A stretch of 64,000 bases of DNA from Plasmopara viticola (Eukaryota; Oomycota; Peronosporomycetes; Peronosporales; Peronosporaceae). The stretch is taken from assembly GCA_001695595.3 (NCBI GenBank), contig MBPM02000107.1, positions 1 to 64,000 of the forward strand, written 5' to 3'. The position numbers were made by a program, and so were the translations under genes. Below, one piece after another: positions 13,066 through 25,072 of this stretch. The notes beneath the pieces were generated by a model, which was not told the origin of the DNA, did no database searches, and saw nothing but the letters and a program-made list of their open reading frames with translations. Numbering within the stretch: the first letter of the stretch is position 1; each line of letters starts with the position of its first letter.

Positions 13066-14033
13066 ATGGCGCTAAATTCCAAAGGACGAGAGTTGCTTTG
13101 CGAGCTGCAGCGGAGCGACTGGTTGCCGCCTTACAATGTGCGTTAAAGAAGACGAACAGATCGATTTAATTGACTAAGAATATTATTTCGATGCTTGCCG
13201 TTTATTATTTGCGCAGGAAGAATTGGTGCGACAGGTGGTGGAGGAGTCGGAAATGCTGTTTGAAGAGATCGCTCGGAAGATGGCGTACAGCATGCTATAC
13301 TGGTTATGAAATTTAAGTAAAACTTACCATTAGCTGCTCTTATGGATAGCACATTTGAGGACAATCTAACCGAGCATATGGCAGTGCAGTGCGGCCTTGT
13401 CGTGAATCACCAGTCCCTTTTGCGTAACAAGCGCTGTCTTATCGCCTATATGTAAGCAGAACACTATGACTTTTGGATACAAGAGCGTTTGTTAATGAGC
13501 TGGTTTATATTTGGCAGAAATCATCGCATGGAGAAGATAAAGGCGCTTCGGTGGAAAACGGGCACCATCATACCATCTCAACTAGTCCAGAAGTAAGCAT
13601 AGAGTGTGCTCTGGCGCACGTGTAGTAAAAACTAACATTTGCTGCAGTCTCAGCCAGCGCGAAGTCCACTTTTTTAACCAGTACGACCAGCTTCTTACAA
13701 CCTACATGGCTGATTTTGAGCTCGACCTATCAGCTGTACAAAACTGTGCTATGTTTTCTGGCTGTCGCTTTCCATCTTCTAATCTCTTGTGCATTGCTTT
13801 TTGTTGATTCGAAGGATTTAAAGCCACCAAAGGACTTGTACGTGGAAGTGCGTGTTCTGCGCGATTGCGGCGAGGTCATGACCGAGAGTGGATTAGTCAA
13901 CTTAGAAGCCCACTCACAACACTTTCTGCGACGCGTGGACGTAGAGCAGCTAATTCGCCAGGGCTGCTGGAACAAATCAAGCGGTAAGCTATTTCAACAC
14001 GTCAATGTACGATTGCGGCAAGGTCATGATTAA
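13066..14033 (+). CDS. PSF1: GINS complex subunit PSF1 (DNA replication)
   Basis: The proposed exons are 13066-13137, 13217-13284, 13350-13451, 13518-13592, 13648-13735 and 13815-14033. Together they sum to 624 bases (207 residues) with consistent phases. The exon 2/3 junction is the least certain. Family signatures are LLRNKRCLIAY, KIKALRW, REVHFFNQYD, LKPPKDLYVEVRVL and SQHFLRRVDVEQLIRQG, which run colinear with human PSF1 (196 residues). The protein is one of four GINS subunits that activate the MCM helicase with CDC45 at replication forks. The C-terminus is odd: after RQG the frame shifts by one missing base in or next to the G-run 13961-13963 and reads on to a TAA at 14031. One restored base would give the family-like EQIKR ending and a TAA at 13985. 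A second, partial copy of this exon follows directly. Confidence 0.85.
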
Positions 14034-14136
14034 GAATAGAATAGTCAACTTGGAAGCCCACTCACAACATTTTCTGCGACGCGTGGACGCAGAGCAGCTG
14101 TTTCGCCAGGGACTGGTGGAACAAATCAAGCGTTGA
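13862..14136 (+). repeat. Tandem duplication of the PSF1 terminal exon
   Basis: Bases from about 13862 to 13984 are repeated at about 14010-14133 with an offset of 148-149. Shared blocks include CGATTGCGGC, AAGCCCACTCACAACA and CAAATCAAGCG. The second copy carries the intact family ending (EQIKR followed by TGA at 14134-14136), while the first has a one-base deletion before it. The copies have diverged by numerous substitutions, so the duplication is not recent. Confidence 0.85.
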
Positions 14137-14251
14137 AGGCATCGTCGATATCATACGTAGAATTGTCATTATATACTGCCTATTATACGAAATTACAGCC
14201 AATCAGCAATCGATAGACGTGCGCCAGAGTACCCTAAGTTCAGTTTTGAAA

Positions 14252-16336
14252 ATGGACGCTTCTAACCCACCTAGCGGCCTCAACCCCGAAAAGACTTCTA
14301 CAAAAAATAGCAAGCCAAGCTACGTCTTGCTCATCGTATCATCTGCTTTCGTAGTCTGTGCCGTCACTTGCGCCAAGTACGCAAATGTACCGCTGAGTTT
14401 CGATGGATGGCAAGGTCTTGTGAACCAAATCTCATATTCCAAAGTCAAATCAATTTTCGCAGACCCGGACAAGAGCAACGTCGAAAACAAATACAAGACG
14501 GATATGGTGGCTATGCAAGTGCGTCAATTTGTAAACAAGCTTGATTGCAGTGATGCAGATTACACGGCCGCAGCTCTTTTTGACGGCAAAGTCTACCCCG
14601 TTACAAAGCCTATGGAAGCGGAGACATCCATGGGCGACGACCAAGTCTTCTTTATGCTCAATGGCGCTAATGATGGTGTGTACGTGTCGTGGAATGGAAA
14701 GTTTGAGTGCATTGGGCATGCTGCTGAGTTAGCGGCAGCATGGCTTGGGGCGGACCGAGACGTGATGGCGAACGGTGTGCGTCTGTACAACCAGCTAGGC
14801 TGGCCCGTTCGCGATAAGAAGGAGTTGCATGACACAAAGAATATTGTCCATGTACTGCTGGACTTTCAGTTGTGGCAGTGGCCAGGTATCAAAAAGGGAT
14901 ATAAGTATGTGCTCGAGGATGGCGTGACGTTGACGATGGTGGGAGTCAGTCCCAAAGTATTCGACGTGGAGTTCTTTATTACGCAAGAAGAAGCAGACAA
15001 GGTCATTGAGATTGGATCGCCGAGCCTAGACCGATCCAAAGTTGACGGCAGCAATTCGTCCAAAGTGGTTACCGATTCGCGGACAAGCCACACAGCCTTT
15101 TTGCCCGACAGTTTATTTACTCGTGAATTTCAGAAGCGTTCAGCTCATGTTGCTCGTCTCCCGAGTCCGTCTTACGTTGAACGCATGCAGCTTGTGCGGT
15201 ATGGTGCTGGAGAGTTTTACCGTCAGCACTTTGACACATTTCACTCACGTGAGTTTCTACCAAAAGGCAGTGATTCGTATGTATTTGATGATTATGTAGA
15301 GTGGACACAAGTGGCTGCGGAGAAACTTCGCAGTTTGGACCAGAATAAAGTGCCTGAGAAGTTTCGCGAGGGTGGTTTGCTCTTTCCAAACGCTACAGAT
15401 ACGAAAATTTTCCCAAATGCGCTGCTTGAGCTATTTTACGATCACATGAACAAGACCAACAGGTTTAAGGCCTTGTTCGATACAGACCAAGCGAAGTGGA
15501 TACGCACACAATTGGACGACGGGGCTGAAAACGTGATGACCGACTTGATGGACGAGAAGAGACGCCCGTCATACCTCCCACGCATCGTCCAGGCATGGGA
15601 AGAGGAGCTCGGTCTTGGAGAATTGCGTTACACATTTCCGAAGCACAACATGAACTCCGTCACTCACTTTTTTCGATGGGTCCGCTGGGCTAAGGAACGT
15701 GTGAGCTACCTTGGAGATAAGGTGCCTGCTGTGGCTCGTCCTGATGGAGAGTTGTACCCGAAGTTTACGGTTCCATTTCAGGAGAAGCTTGTAGGATTCA
15801 TTCTTGATGATTATACTAAGGGCTTTATCGCGCGTATCACCAATTTGGCATGGTACGATTGGCTAGTGGAAAATCGCGGCCGTAATCATGTGCTTTTTAA
15901 AGTCATGCAGGCTTGGCCTGAGTTTGCGGAGCTGGCAATTCGGACATGGGAAGCGCACGTTGGTTTCGCACCAGAGCTGCGCTACAAAATGCCGAAGTTT
16001 GTTCCACACTTTCACCCACAACGATACGTCACCCTTTTTCTGTATTTGAATAATCAGACTAAGGTTGGGGGTGAGACCGTGTTTCCATTCTCTGTGGACC
16101 GGTACTCGGACGAAAAGATTGAGCGCGATGGCATGAACGAGTGCTCTACAGGTTTGGCGGTGCCTCCGCTAGGTCTGCACGCCTCGCTCTTTTACGTTCA
16201 AACCACAGACGGAAATCGGGATGATATGAGCCGCCACGGTGGCTGTCCGCCTCAAGAGGGCGTCAAATGGGGCGCGAACTCGTTCATGTGGGATTCAGAT
16301 TCCGAAGAAGGCGCTAATTTGTGGACTACAAAGTAG
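14252..16336 (+). CDS. Membrane-anchored prolyl 4-hydroxylase-like 2-oxoglutarate/Fe(II) dioxygenase
   Basis: A single-exon frame encodes 694 residues from the ATG at 14252 (an in-frame GTG lies upstream at 14219). A transmembrane segment at about residues 24-40 (VLLIVSSAFVVCAVTCA) makes it a probable type II membrane protein of the secretory pathway. The catalytic set of the P4H fold is present: the HxD pair in YRQHFDTF (His326, Asp328), the RYVTLFLYLNN strand with GGETVFPF, the distal His in SRHGGCP (His662) and the 2-oxoglutarate-binding Lys in GVKW (Lys672). The family would hydroxylate prolines in secreted or cell-wall proteins. About 260 extra residues, rich in Trp, Arg and acidic residues, are inserted between the HxD strand and the distal half of the fold, where other family members have a short loop. 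The insert stays fully open, so it looks genuine. Confidence 0.8.
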   Translation: MDASNPPSGLNPEKTSTKNSKPSYVLLIVSSAFVVCAVTCAKYANVPLSFDGWQGLVNQISYSKVKSIFADPDKSNVENKYKTDMVAMQVRQFVNKLDCSDADYTAAALFDGKVYPVTKPMEAETSMGDDQVFFMLNGANDGVYVSWNGKFECIGHAAELAAAWLGADRDVMANGVRLYNQLGWPVRDKKELHDTKNIVHVLLDFQLWQWPGIKKGYKYVLEDGVTLTMVGVSPKVFDVEFFITQEEADKVIEIGSPSLDRSKVDGSNSSKVVTDSRTSHTAFLPDSLFTREFQKRSAHVARLPSPSYVERMQLVRYGAGEFYRQHFDTFHSREFLPKGSDSYVFDDYVEWTQVAAEKLRSLDQNKVPEKFREGGLLFPNATDTKIFPNALLELFYDHMNKTNRFKALFDTDQAKWIRTQLDDGAENVMTDLMDEKRRPSYLPRIVQAWEEELGLGELRYTFPKHNMNSVTHFFRWVRWAKERVSYLGDKVPAVARPDGELYPKFTVPFQEKLVGFILDDYTKGFIARITNLAWYDWLVENRGRNHVLFKVMQAWPEFAELAIRTWEAHVGFAPELRYKMPKFVPHFHPQRYVTLFLYLNNQTKVGGETVFPFSVDRYSDEKIERDGMNECSTGLAVPPLGLHASLFYVQTTDGNRDDMSRHGGCPPQEGVKWGANSFMWDSDSEEGANLWTTK

Positions 16337-19300
16337 AATTCTTTTAGTGGAAATTTCTTGCGCTCTACGGTTTCGTTACAATACATTTCCCTTTTCATTT
16401 CGGTGGCATTGGTGCCACAAAGCTCAGCTTTGCTCAAGGAATACGAAGAAAACAATTTATAGACGGAGTAGGCAGCCACAGCAAAACTCTGGCAGTGTAG
16501 TCGCTTAACAAGATTTCGATTCCCTGAACCGAAGATAGCAAATAGTGGGAGATCGAATATCATCCTCCATGCCTCCTTAACGCAAATGCAATGTGACCTT
16601 AATATAATTTAGTCAAATCCACGTCTTCTCTGGTAAAGTGACGACCTGAAATCTAGAATGTTAGATATTATCTAAATTTATTTTATGGCTTGAATTTAAT
16701 TAGCACCGGCACTTAGCAGTCGCTAGCTTCAATCGTTTTGAAAAGGAGGCTATTTTTGCAGCCCTCCCTGCCATGCATACGGCATTCGAGCCCTACGAAC
16801 GAAGTTTATGCGCTCCGGTAGCGTCTTATGTTGCCCAAAAGATGAAAGACAAACTTACACCAAAGAAGGAGAGAAAAACAAAAATTTCCTTATTGAATTG
16901 AAGAAGTGTAAAGATGACCAGTAGAGTGGCCATGAATACAGATAAGCAAACGGGCACGACATTCGCATTTTCACCCATGAGGTCAAGCTAAAAGCTAGAC
17001 ACACATGTCAATTCAATTCACCTGAGTGTTTTGTGTTCTGAAAGCACATGAATAAATGTTTCAAACCAACGGTTCAGTCGGCGAGCTTTAAATTTCGCCA
17101 CTGTTCATGCTTTCTTGTCTTCAAAAAAGAAAAACTTAAATTTATATAACAAATACATGGACTAAAATAGCTGACGATCTCCATTACCGGCGCACGAACT
17201 CCCGAACAAGTCAAGATGTTTACAATCATCTATTGTCTTGAAATAGGCGTTTGCACTAATCGTTTTTAAAGTAGGCAGCAAGGGGCAATTGAAATTGCTT
17301 CATCAAGTACCATCAGGCTCGCTCCTTCAAAATGATTTGGCTCGACAGCTCCTTTACCTACAGGATACCCAGCAGTGTTGTCCGGGGTCTCGCTAACTTA
17401 AGTATGATTTCAGTAAACTTTGGCGCTGCCGAAAAAAGTAACAACCGTCTCTTTGGTTAAAATACATGGTCCGTGCCTGCCAATTAATTGGGGCCAAAGA
17501 GATGAACAAATGTCTTGCCCATGGACTCTAAAGGGTCGTTGGCATAAGTTGTGCCCTTAAAACAAGGTAAACGATCATCATAAGTACCTGACTGGAGTAG
17601 AGCTTGAACCTCAATATGGGTGTGTGGTTGATACGCATCATGAAAACTTTGTACTTGGAGCTTAATTTTTAATCAGCAGCGAAAATCTACTGGCTCTAGT
17701 TAGAAAGAGAAAATACGTTTTTGTAAGTTGTCTCGAGATTAGGCCTCGCCTGTTTAGAAGAGCAAGAGCCTCAGATCTATTGGTGTGGTAAGGCTTTAGA
17801 TATCAGCCACCCGATTTAACAGAAGAGGGTTATGGTGAGTCATACTAATTTCCTGTTGTGCTAAGGGCTTTTTTAGATTGAAGGCCTGGGTAGTTACGCA
17901 TACGATATAAGGAGGTGTCGAGAATACTCATTTTTTTCTGAGGATAGACGTAAAGACGTCTCCAAAATCCATCGGCGCGATTGCAATGTGTGCATTCGTA
18001 ATCGAAAAAAAAAGTGTAGCTTAGTGCGCAAGTCGACATTTCGTATTTAGATACCAATTTAAGGGTGGCTGTGTGTCATGCATATTAATAATTGAACAGT
18101 GCAATTTGAGCTCGATGACTTGGTTGTTTGACAGCACGTCTGAGCGCACGTCGTATACCGCACGATGTTTGGTAGACAGCGGCAACAAAAACCAACTGAG
18201 AGTGTCATATTTACTTCTCACGGCGCTAAGAACGCCTAAAGAGGCTCTGCAAGAGTGATCAGTGGGCTGTTGAACACCTGATCGATGTGTTGCCGTCCAG
18301 TCACACATGTTTTCCGACCATTACAGCTTTCTTCCGCACAAAGCTTGACAATATATACGTTCATAGCTTTAGAGGAGATCAGTCGTATCTAGAGGACCAC
18401 TTAAACACTTTTGGCAAAGTTTCGTGGAAGGAATATTTACGCCAACATTCTCATATATGTCTCTGCGACAAGAAATTTGTGTTCTCGCCTTTTAATAGAA
18501 CTATGGAGCTCGAGAAAATCCCAAGAAAGTAAAACTCGTTCAATTTAAAGTTATCAAGATACAAATGAAGCGATAAGATCTGCAATCATTAGCATTTATA
18601 CAGTCCCCGCTATGCGGGCCTTGCACATTTTTGACTTGCAACTCACTTATTGGTTCTGAAAAAGTTAGCATTAATGTTTATCTTTAAAAGGCACACACAC
18701 TAGCTTTGGTGGGTCGATTGTCATTGTTTGAGTCGCTTCCGATCATGCCATCGGTTCCGCATTGCTACAGCTCAATGTGGACGGCCAGAACATATTTGTC
18801 ATGCTCCAGTCTTTGCAGCTTGAATCAGCGTGAGAAAATGTCTCGCTCATGACATAATACTGCTTGCCATAAATTACGTTTTGGCGGAACACTAAGGAAT
18901 ACTTCTAAAATTCATTGTCTTAATAGTCGATTCAGACCACGCATTCTTGCAGATACGCTTCCCAGCGGGCATCACTCCTCGCATAATATTACACAAACTG
19001 AAAGGGTTTAAGTTTTCGAGCGGATCGACTAGGCAGACAAAAAAGATGCCAACCAGGGCCCTAAATTAGTCTCCCATCGTAAGCAAAGAAATTAAAGTCA
19101 AGTGGGTAATCCAGTGCTATTGCATCGCTATACGTGGGTGAACAAAATGGGCTAGACCTGGCACATCTAGTCCAAGTCGTTGTTTAAGCTGCCATCTCAT
19201 CTCGCATGTACATGTGGATAAACGATTATGTAAGGACCAATAAGATCTACCAGTTGATCAGCCCTTAGCTCACGTGTTATTAATTTGCAGACCCTACAAG

Positions 19301-22300
19301 GATTGACCGACTGTAGGAGATTTATAAGCTTCGACTTTTAACTTTGGCGTGCCTAAAGTTAATGAAAGCGCAGGCGTGATGCCAATAGTACAGCTAGCAC
19401 CTTTTTCAGCCAGAACAACCAGAGACAAATAATAATAAGGCTGTTTATAAGCACTTAATTAAGATCTTGTGGCCTTCCGAACGCAATGGTTTCGAATATT
19501 GTTTTGACATCATCTCCATGGCCCCAACATATTAATCTGCGTGGGCAATAATGCGAGGGTCTGTGAGATAAAGCAGAAGGACGAATTGATGGCCCACACG
19601 TCCCCTCTTTTACAGAGCCTACAAGTCCCGGCGGACCTTTGAATGATTTTAGCCTTGGCTTCTTCGGTTGGCCGAAATTTAACACATAGTGGTATTAGGT
19701 GTAGTCTTAATCACATAGACCTATTCAAGATAGTAAAATGGGTAGATTAATATTTCGTCTATTATCGGGTTAGTTATTAAAATTTCACGGGCCTATGGAA
19801 ACGATGGTAACCCGCTTTTGACTGCTGTGATTAGGCAAATGCTGTTCCATTCAGTGAACACTAAATTGCTGAGATCAGCAACAGAGCACCTTTGGACAAA
19901 TAATTGAGCAAAAAGAGTCGACTGTGAACTCGGAGACGCGTTGAGTAGTATGTGTGCTGAGGTAAGCTATCAAGCTGTGATTGGTTAAAATTACATACAA
20001 CAGTGTGATTGGTAATTCAAGGCTATTGTTTATTTTATATAATCGGGATAAGATGCCCTAGAGTTTTGGAAGCACGTCAACTTTACGTAAAAGAGTGGAG
20101 AAAGACTTGGAAACCTTCACCATCCGAATCTCTAATCGATGCTCGAATTTTTTTAGGACATCGGCTTCCCAACTTTGCAAAAAGTCTATACTTCTTCAGT
20201 GGATTGGATAAATATCATCCACTTAACATTAAAAACCGATATTTAGACTATCGTAAAATAAAAGGCTTAGAAATTGTTATGAGGAGAAGTTGTGTATTAT
20301 GTAACAATACATTGATCTTCTCACACTCTTGGAAAGGCATAAGTCGGCGTACAACTTGAAATTTAAGACGATGTCCGTGATCCAAGCATTTCATGTGGGG
20401 CGGCCAAGTAGATACTAAGATGTTTAGGCTTTTTAAGTCTTTTGAGGGTCCTTAGTAAAGCCAATAATGACGAAGGAGTAAAATACCGTTTTTTGGACCT
20501 TACAAGTCCTTGAAAGGCATAAGTCGTCGTACATTGTGGATTGAGCGAGATAGTGTCGACGCTCTGATCATTTTTCGCGGAAAGACTTAATAGAAATTAC
20601 GATTCTCAAGCCTGTAAATCTCATATCTCTTTGGGCGCACGTTCTCAAAGTCTTGTACCCACACGTGGACTTGATGATAAGGAGGTGATACGACGGCTCG
20701 TATTGCTCATACCCGCCGTTGAACACAAAGGTGGAGAACTGGAATTCGTAAGGCTGTGTGCTTTGGGAAGCAGACCGTATCTGGAGTGCACTACAAAGAA
20801 ACGCGACTACTCTACACCATTCAAACACATTACACCACAACACTAAGTGTATAATCGAACTATGAAGCCCGTAAGAAATTGTCCAAGCGTTCTTAAAATG
20901 GTTTGTAACAAAGAACCCGAAGTGATTTTAATATAATTTACCAACTTCGTTTTGCGTTGCGGCCTTCAAAGGTCCAAAGAGACCGTAGAATGGCCGGCAA
21001 GGCCGATTCCGAGAGCAATCTCAAGTGCTCAGTCAAGGGCTGTGGTTCCATTGAAGTTGGACTAAGGTTGAATCGGAAGGTGCTTCTCGGGTGCTACATG
21101 ACAGTCAAAGCTAGCAGCACTTTTATCTGGTGCGCGTTGTTAAGAAGAAGTGCTTTTACGGGAGTCAATAGCTTCTTGTAGAGTGGCGCGAATTTTTCGC
21201 GGTTCCGAGCTTGTGGAAGCCGTTAAACTGCCTCAGGCACAATTGTCTGAAAATTAGAAGCAACGGGCGCTATTCAAGTGGGCCGTGGCCTCGTGATCGG
21301 GCGCTGGGGTGCTTTTTTTCTGCATTCTTGGAATCAGCTTTCAGTGCCTGGCTTATTATTATGCCGAAGCAAAGACACGTTTGAGATGAAACATCTTGAG
21401 TCTACCAAGTGGTCATTTATTTCACGTTGAGGAATGGCTTTTTTAAAATTAATTTGATTCCGCGCTTATTTGAAAGATTTTTTTTCTCAAAGAGACTGTG
21501 CTAGAGCGTGAGTTGGCTTCTCACGAGTTCTGTTTGTGGCAAGGAGCAATTCGCAGAGCAAATAGCCAACTTCGCTGGAGGTTCTGGTCGATAGTTGTAC
21601 TTTAAAGATGCACACCGGATTCTCGTCTCTGAATTTATCTTCTTCATCATAGTACACAACGTCGATTTGTCACTAACGAATGCATCCCAAATCAAGTCTT
21701 TACCCAAAAAACGCCTTGGACATTTGTCTTCTGGTTGGTGAGATCAATAGTATGACCGCTGGTCTGGCCAAAAGTCTAGCACTCGTTGGCTTTCTACCCA
21801 GCTCGTAGGCTCTTTTAGCAACATTAAAGCTAGCTTGTGACTTTTCCGCTGTCGTGGCGAGGAAAGGGCTTGCCGGAGCACTCGTGGCGCTTCTCAGCAT
21901 CTTTCGGGCTAAGGCAAACGATATGCGTGTACTTTCCGTCGAGGTGAACCCCAAAGAAAGTTATACCAAACTTTTTTACTGATCGTTCTTTCGCATGTAA
22001 GCCCCATTTGACTCGTCGCTTGAGACGCAGGCGGAGCCTTATCTGGTAAAGTAGCTTTTTGTGCGGTGTAGACGCTTTCTTCAATGTTAGAGCCCCTCTT
22101 GAGTGCCGAAAAGTCTCTTGAGGCTTTGTCTGAACATTGTGTAATAATCTGACAAACTGACACCCTTTTTGTTATTGAATTGTCCATCGTCGAATAACGC
22201 TCTCCTACCTTTCATTGGCTGCAAGAAATCGTAATGACCGTTCGATAAAGCTTGATTTTGGTAATCGATGACGACGCCTCGAGAGAAAATGTCGCGGTGC

Positions 22301-24520
22301 AGATAAGTATTCTAGCCGGTAAGCATTAAGAGTTATAAAAACAGGAGTGCATTAAAATTGATCATATTAGCAAGTCTTCAAGATACAATCTATTGCACTT
22401 TACAATATTTTGAGACAAGGAAACGTAAATAGTCGTTGTCTCGAAGATATTGTATCCTTCGGCACACCTTGCTTCGCAACGTGCTGTGAATTCAAACGTC
22501 TTTGATTGATAAAGACAATCGTTAAGCTAGGTGGGACATGTACCGCCTATTCAAGGGGTTTACAGATACTAAAGCAGAAAAAAGTAAGGCTTGATATGGC
22601 TGCTGAGCACCAGGACAGCAAATATTTCCAATTGACACTACGATTCCTACCTTGTCTTTAACGTTTTCTTCAGTCGCTCCAGCAAAGATTTGATTGACTT
22701 TGTTGTCATGACATAGAGCGTGCCACGACCAAGGAGATACATGTTCATATACATGAGTACGTATACATTCTATATATGTGTGTGGCGAGGTAAATGTAGG
22801 CGCAAAACAGAATCAAAATACAGCTTGCAATGGTGGTATATAAATAAGGAAAGAAAAGATCATCGTCCTGAAAGTGACGAACGAGAAAATTGCGATGACC
22901 ACACTATGGAACGCCGGCTTAGCGCCTAAAGATCCAACAAGCTCTAGGCGTCAAAAGCCAGCAAAAAAGATTTGGCCTTGCATCGGAACTTCGCAAAAGC
23001 ATTATGTACTAGTGTGAAATTCTTGCAGACAAGCATGTGACGATTTGTATCAAAACTTAAGACCATTTTATTGTTAAAGCACGAGTACGACATTACACAT
23101 AAATTCGATTATTCAAGAGTCAATCTAGCAGACAATCTTGTCACTAGAGGCCGACTGTCGTGTTTGGTTGTAAAGGCAAGACCTTGAAGTTCATTTTAAG
23201 TGACGTGGGTCTACAAAGTTTTGTCTCTGCAGTAAACAATAAATATTCAATATGGTGTTGTTAATATTCTCTTACTTGTATTAGTTTTTCTAGCCAAAGG
23301 ATGCAGCAGCTTTTGCAAAGGATAACAAAGGACTTAAAGATACTTAAATAATTGTCGTCTGTATAGTAGGCCGCTATAAAAGCCGGGTTTTGTGTCAAAA
23401 GATAGTTCCATGTATAAATATCCTTATCTCAATGATGGCAACATAAGCAAGACAAGCAACCGTTATGTTTCAATCCTGCTTGGAAAATGAAAGGACACCA
23501 AGACCAAAGAGAATCTGGTATAGAGCTGCAAAAGAAAGAGGACCAGATACATAATACCGTATCAAAGAATCTTGTTGCAAAACTGGATACTTTTCCACAC
23601 GTCGAGCTCCTGAGCATCAAATTTAGCAAACAGTTACTTTCAGGAAGATCGTACACACTTCTACTTGCCTCCTCTGATGTTGTCTTGCCTGGGTTGTTCC
23701 TTGTGGTCAATTCGACTCTTACGCAGGCAGTTTGCATACTTGAGCCCTAATGTGGATATCAAGATAGATCGATAGACCTCATTGCATTGTCGAACAGGTG
23801 TTCGGAAGCCTTAGTGGATTCTAGGGACCTGAAAAGTGGATGCATTTGCAGCTGCTAAGCGGCTGGAATGCACCACGGCTTTAAGCTCCACACTTGATTG
23901 CACCAACCCTGATTAGTTGCTCGACCCGTTAACGAGAGGTGCCTGGTTCAAAATTATAGAAACAGAATCGTGGCAGCTGAAGATAATTCACCAAAGTGGT
24001 TGATCAATCAGACCCAAAAGTGTGACTGCTTTACCAACATACATCAAAGGATTGGGTAGCAGTCGGGTGGGCTGGATGCCCACCGACCGAAAGTGTCCTT
24101 GTGTATTGAGGGGGTTTGAAATCTGATTCCAAAGTGAGTAAGATAACTGTTGCCTTCCGCGCTAAAACAAACATGTCTTAACTTGTGGTCTTCAGTAGCT
24201 TAAATCTTCTGCTAGCCAACGCCACGTTTCAAGTCTTAGGCAGAACAGGCTAAGGTGAGGTGTGAACTTGTAAAGCTAAACGTGTCAAGCTTTGAAAGGG
24301 AGAAATGCCGATTCATTTTTAAACAAAGATAAAGAGATGAACTCTAAGTAGGCCTTGATTATAACTGATTCGGTACACGTAATATCTACACTTTCTTATC
24401 GGGTAGGCCGAGCTACAACCTGGGCACACATATGTTAAACCACTTAACTTGGGTGAGTTTTTGCTTGAAAGCACATGAAGGGTCAAGTGAGGGCAACAAA
24501 TCTTTCATAAATGTCTGAGT
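16337..24520. other. Gene-sparse region without intact genes
   Basis: Eight kilobases of AT-rich sequence in which all frames are short. One frame at 18287-18532 faintly resembles a retroelement reverse transcriptase. A short motif (GGCATAAGTCG) occurs near 20336 and again near 20517. I found no intact gene, tRNA or clear repeat boundary. The region probably consists of decayed mobile DNA. Confidence 0.5.
18287..18532 (+). pseudogene. Possible Ty3/gypsy reverse transcriptase scrap
   Basis: The frame contains KLDNIYVHSFRGD followed by EDHLNTFGKV, which lines up with the YFDDIYVHS... HLRHLRQVL stretch around the catalytic YxDD box of oomycete gypsy elements. The second catalytic Asp is replaced by Asn, and the flanks lack any pol continuation. 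The match is short and could be chance. Confidence 0.3.
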
Positions 24521-24521
24521 T

Positions 24522-24800
24522 AGTCAGAAAATTCGCGACAGATAATATTAAGATCTCTTTGAGTACGATTTCGACCAAGAATTACGTGTTGAGAGATATT
24601 TCGAATCGTTTCTGGAATCCCAATATAGCTTTGATAAGTGTAAGTCATTGACCAGCCTTGCTTACGTCCTCAGATGATGTCTTATGAAACCTGAGCCTGC
24701 GTCCTTTTCGGCTCCATGACCATGTCATCAATGATTACCGATTTGCTGGTCTTGGGGTCGTATTCACTCATTGCTGGAACTTGGCCCTTTTCAATGACCT
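24522..24800 (-). pseudogene. Viral A32-like DNA-packaging ATPase, C-terminal fragment (decayed)
   Basis: Two adjacent minus-strand frames together carry the diagnostic second half of a packaging ATPase of the Polinton/virophage/NCLDV type. The Walker B region reads SVIIDDMVMEPK (24690-24760). A shifted frame then follows with GRKQGWSMTYTYQSY and IPETIRNIS (24560-24675), matching the family's RGRH...YLSQSY...IPKTIRKN signature. Stops and a frameshift break it, and I cannot find the Walker A half upstream. The family pumps viral DNA into preformed capsids. It belongs with the other virus-like fragments up to 30530. Confidence 0.6.
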
Positions 24801-25072
24801 AAAAAGTGACCTAAAAGTTATCGATTTTTGAGATGATCTTTTGACTTACCTGAACGACTGAGAGTGGTCACGCACATGCGAGATGGCAGCTGAAACTGCT
24901 AGTTCTGAGGAAGCCACTTTAGCTTTGATTTTGAGATAGACTCGTAAAAAAATGCATCTTATAGCATAGTGATCAAAATGTATCTATTCCCATAAACCAA
25001 CTCTCCTTTACTCAATACCTCTTTCTTAACAGGCTCAAATGACTATTTAAGACCAACCATAGACGAACAACG

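Noticed and set aside
20009..20359. 116-codon plus-strand frame with Trp/Lys-rich peptide
   Set aside because: No domain or repeat context could be recognised.
21500..22190. Cluster of minus-strand frames resembling a decayed transposase (FFGVHLDGKYTHIVCL)
   Set aside because: The short match to hAT-type transposases does not continue in any frame; too weak to call.
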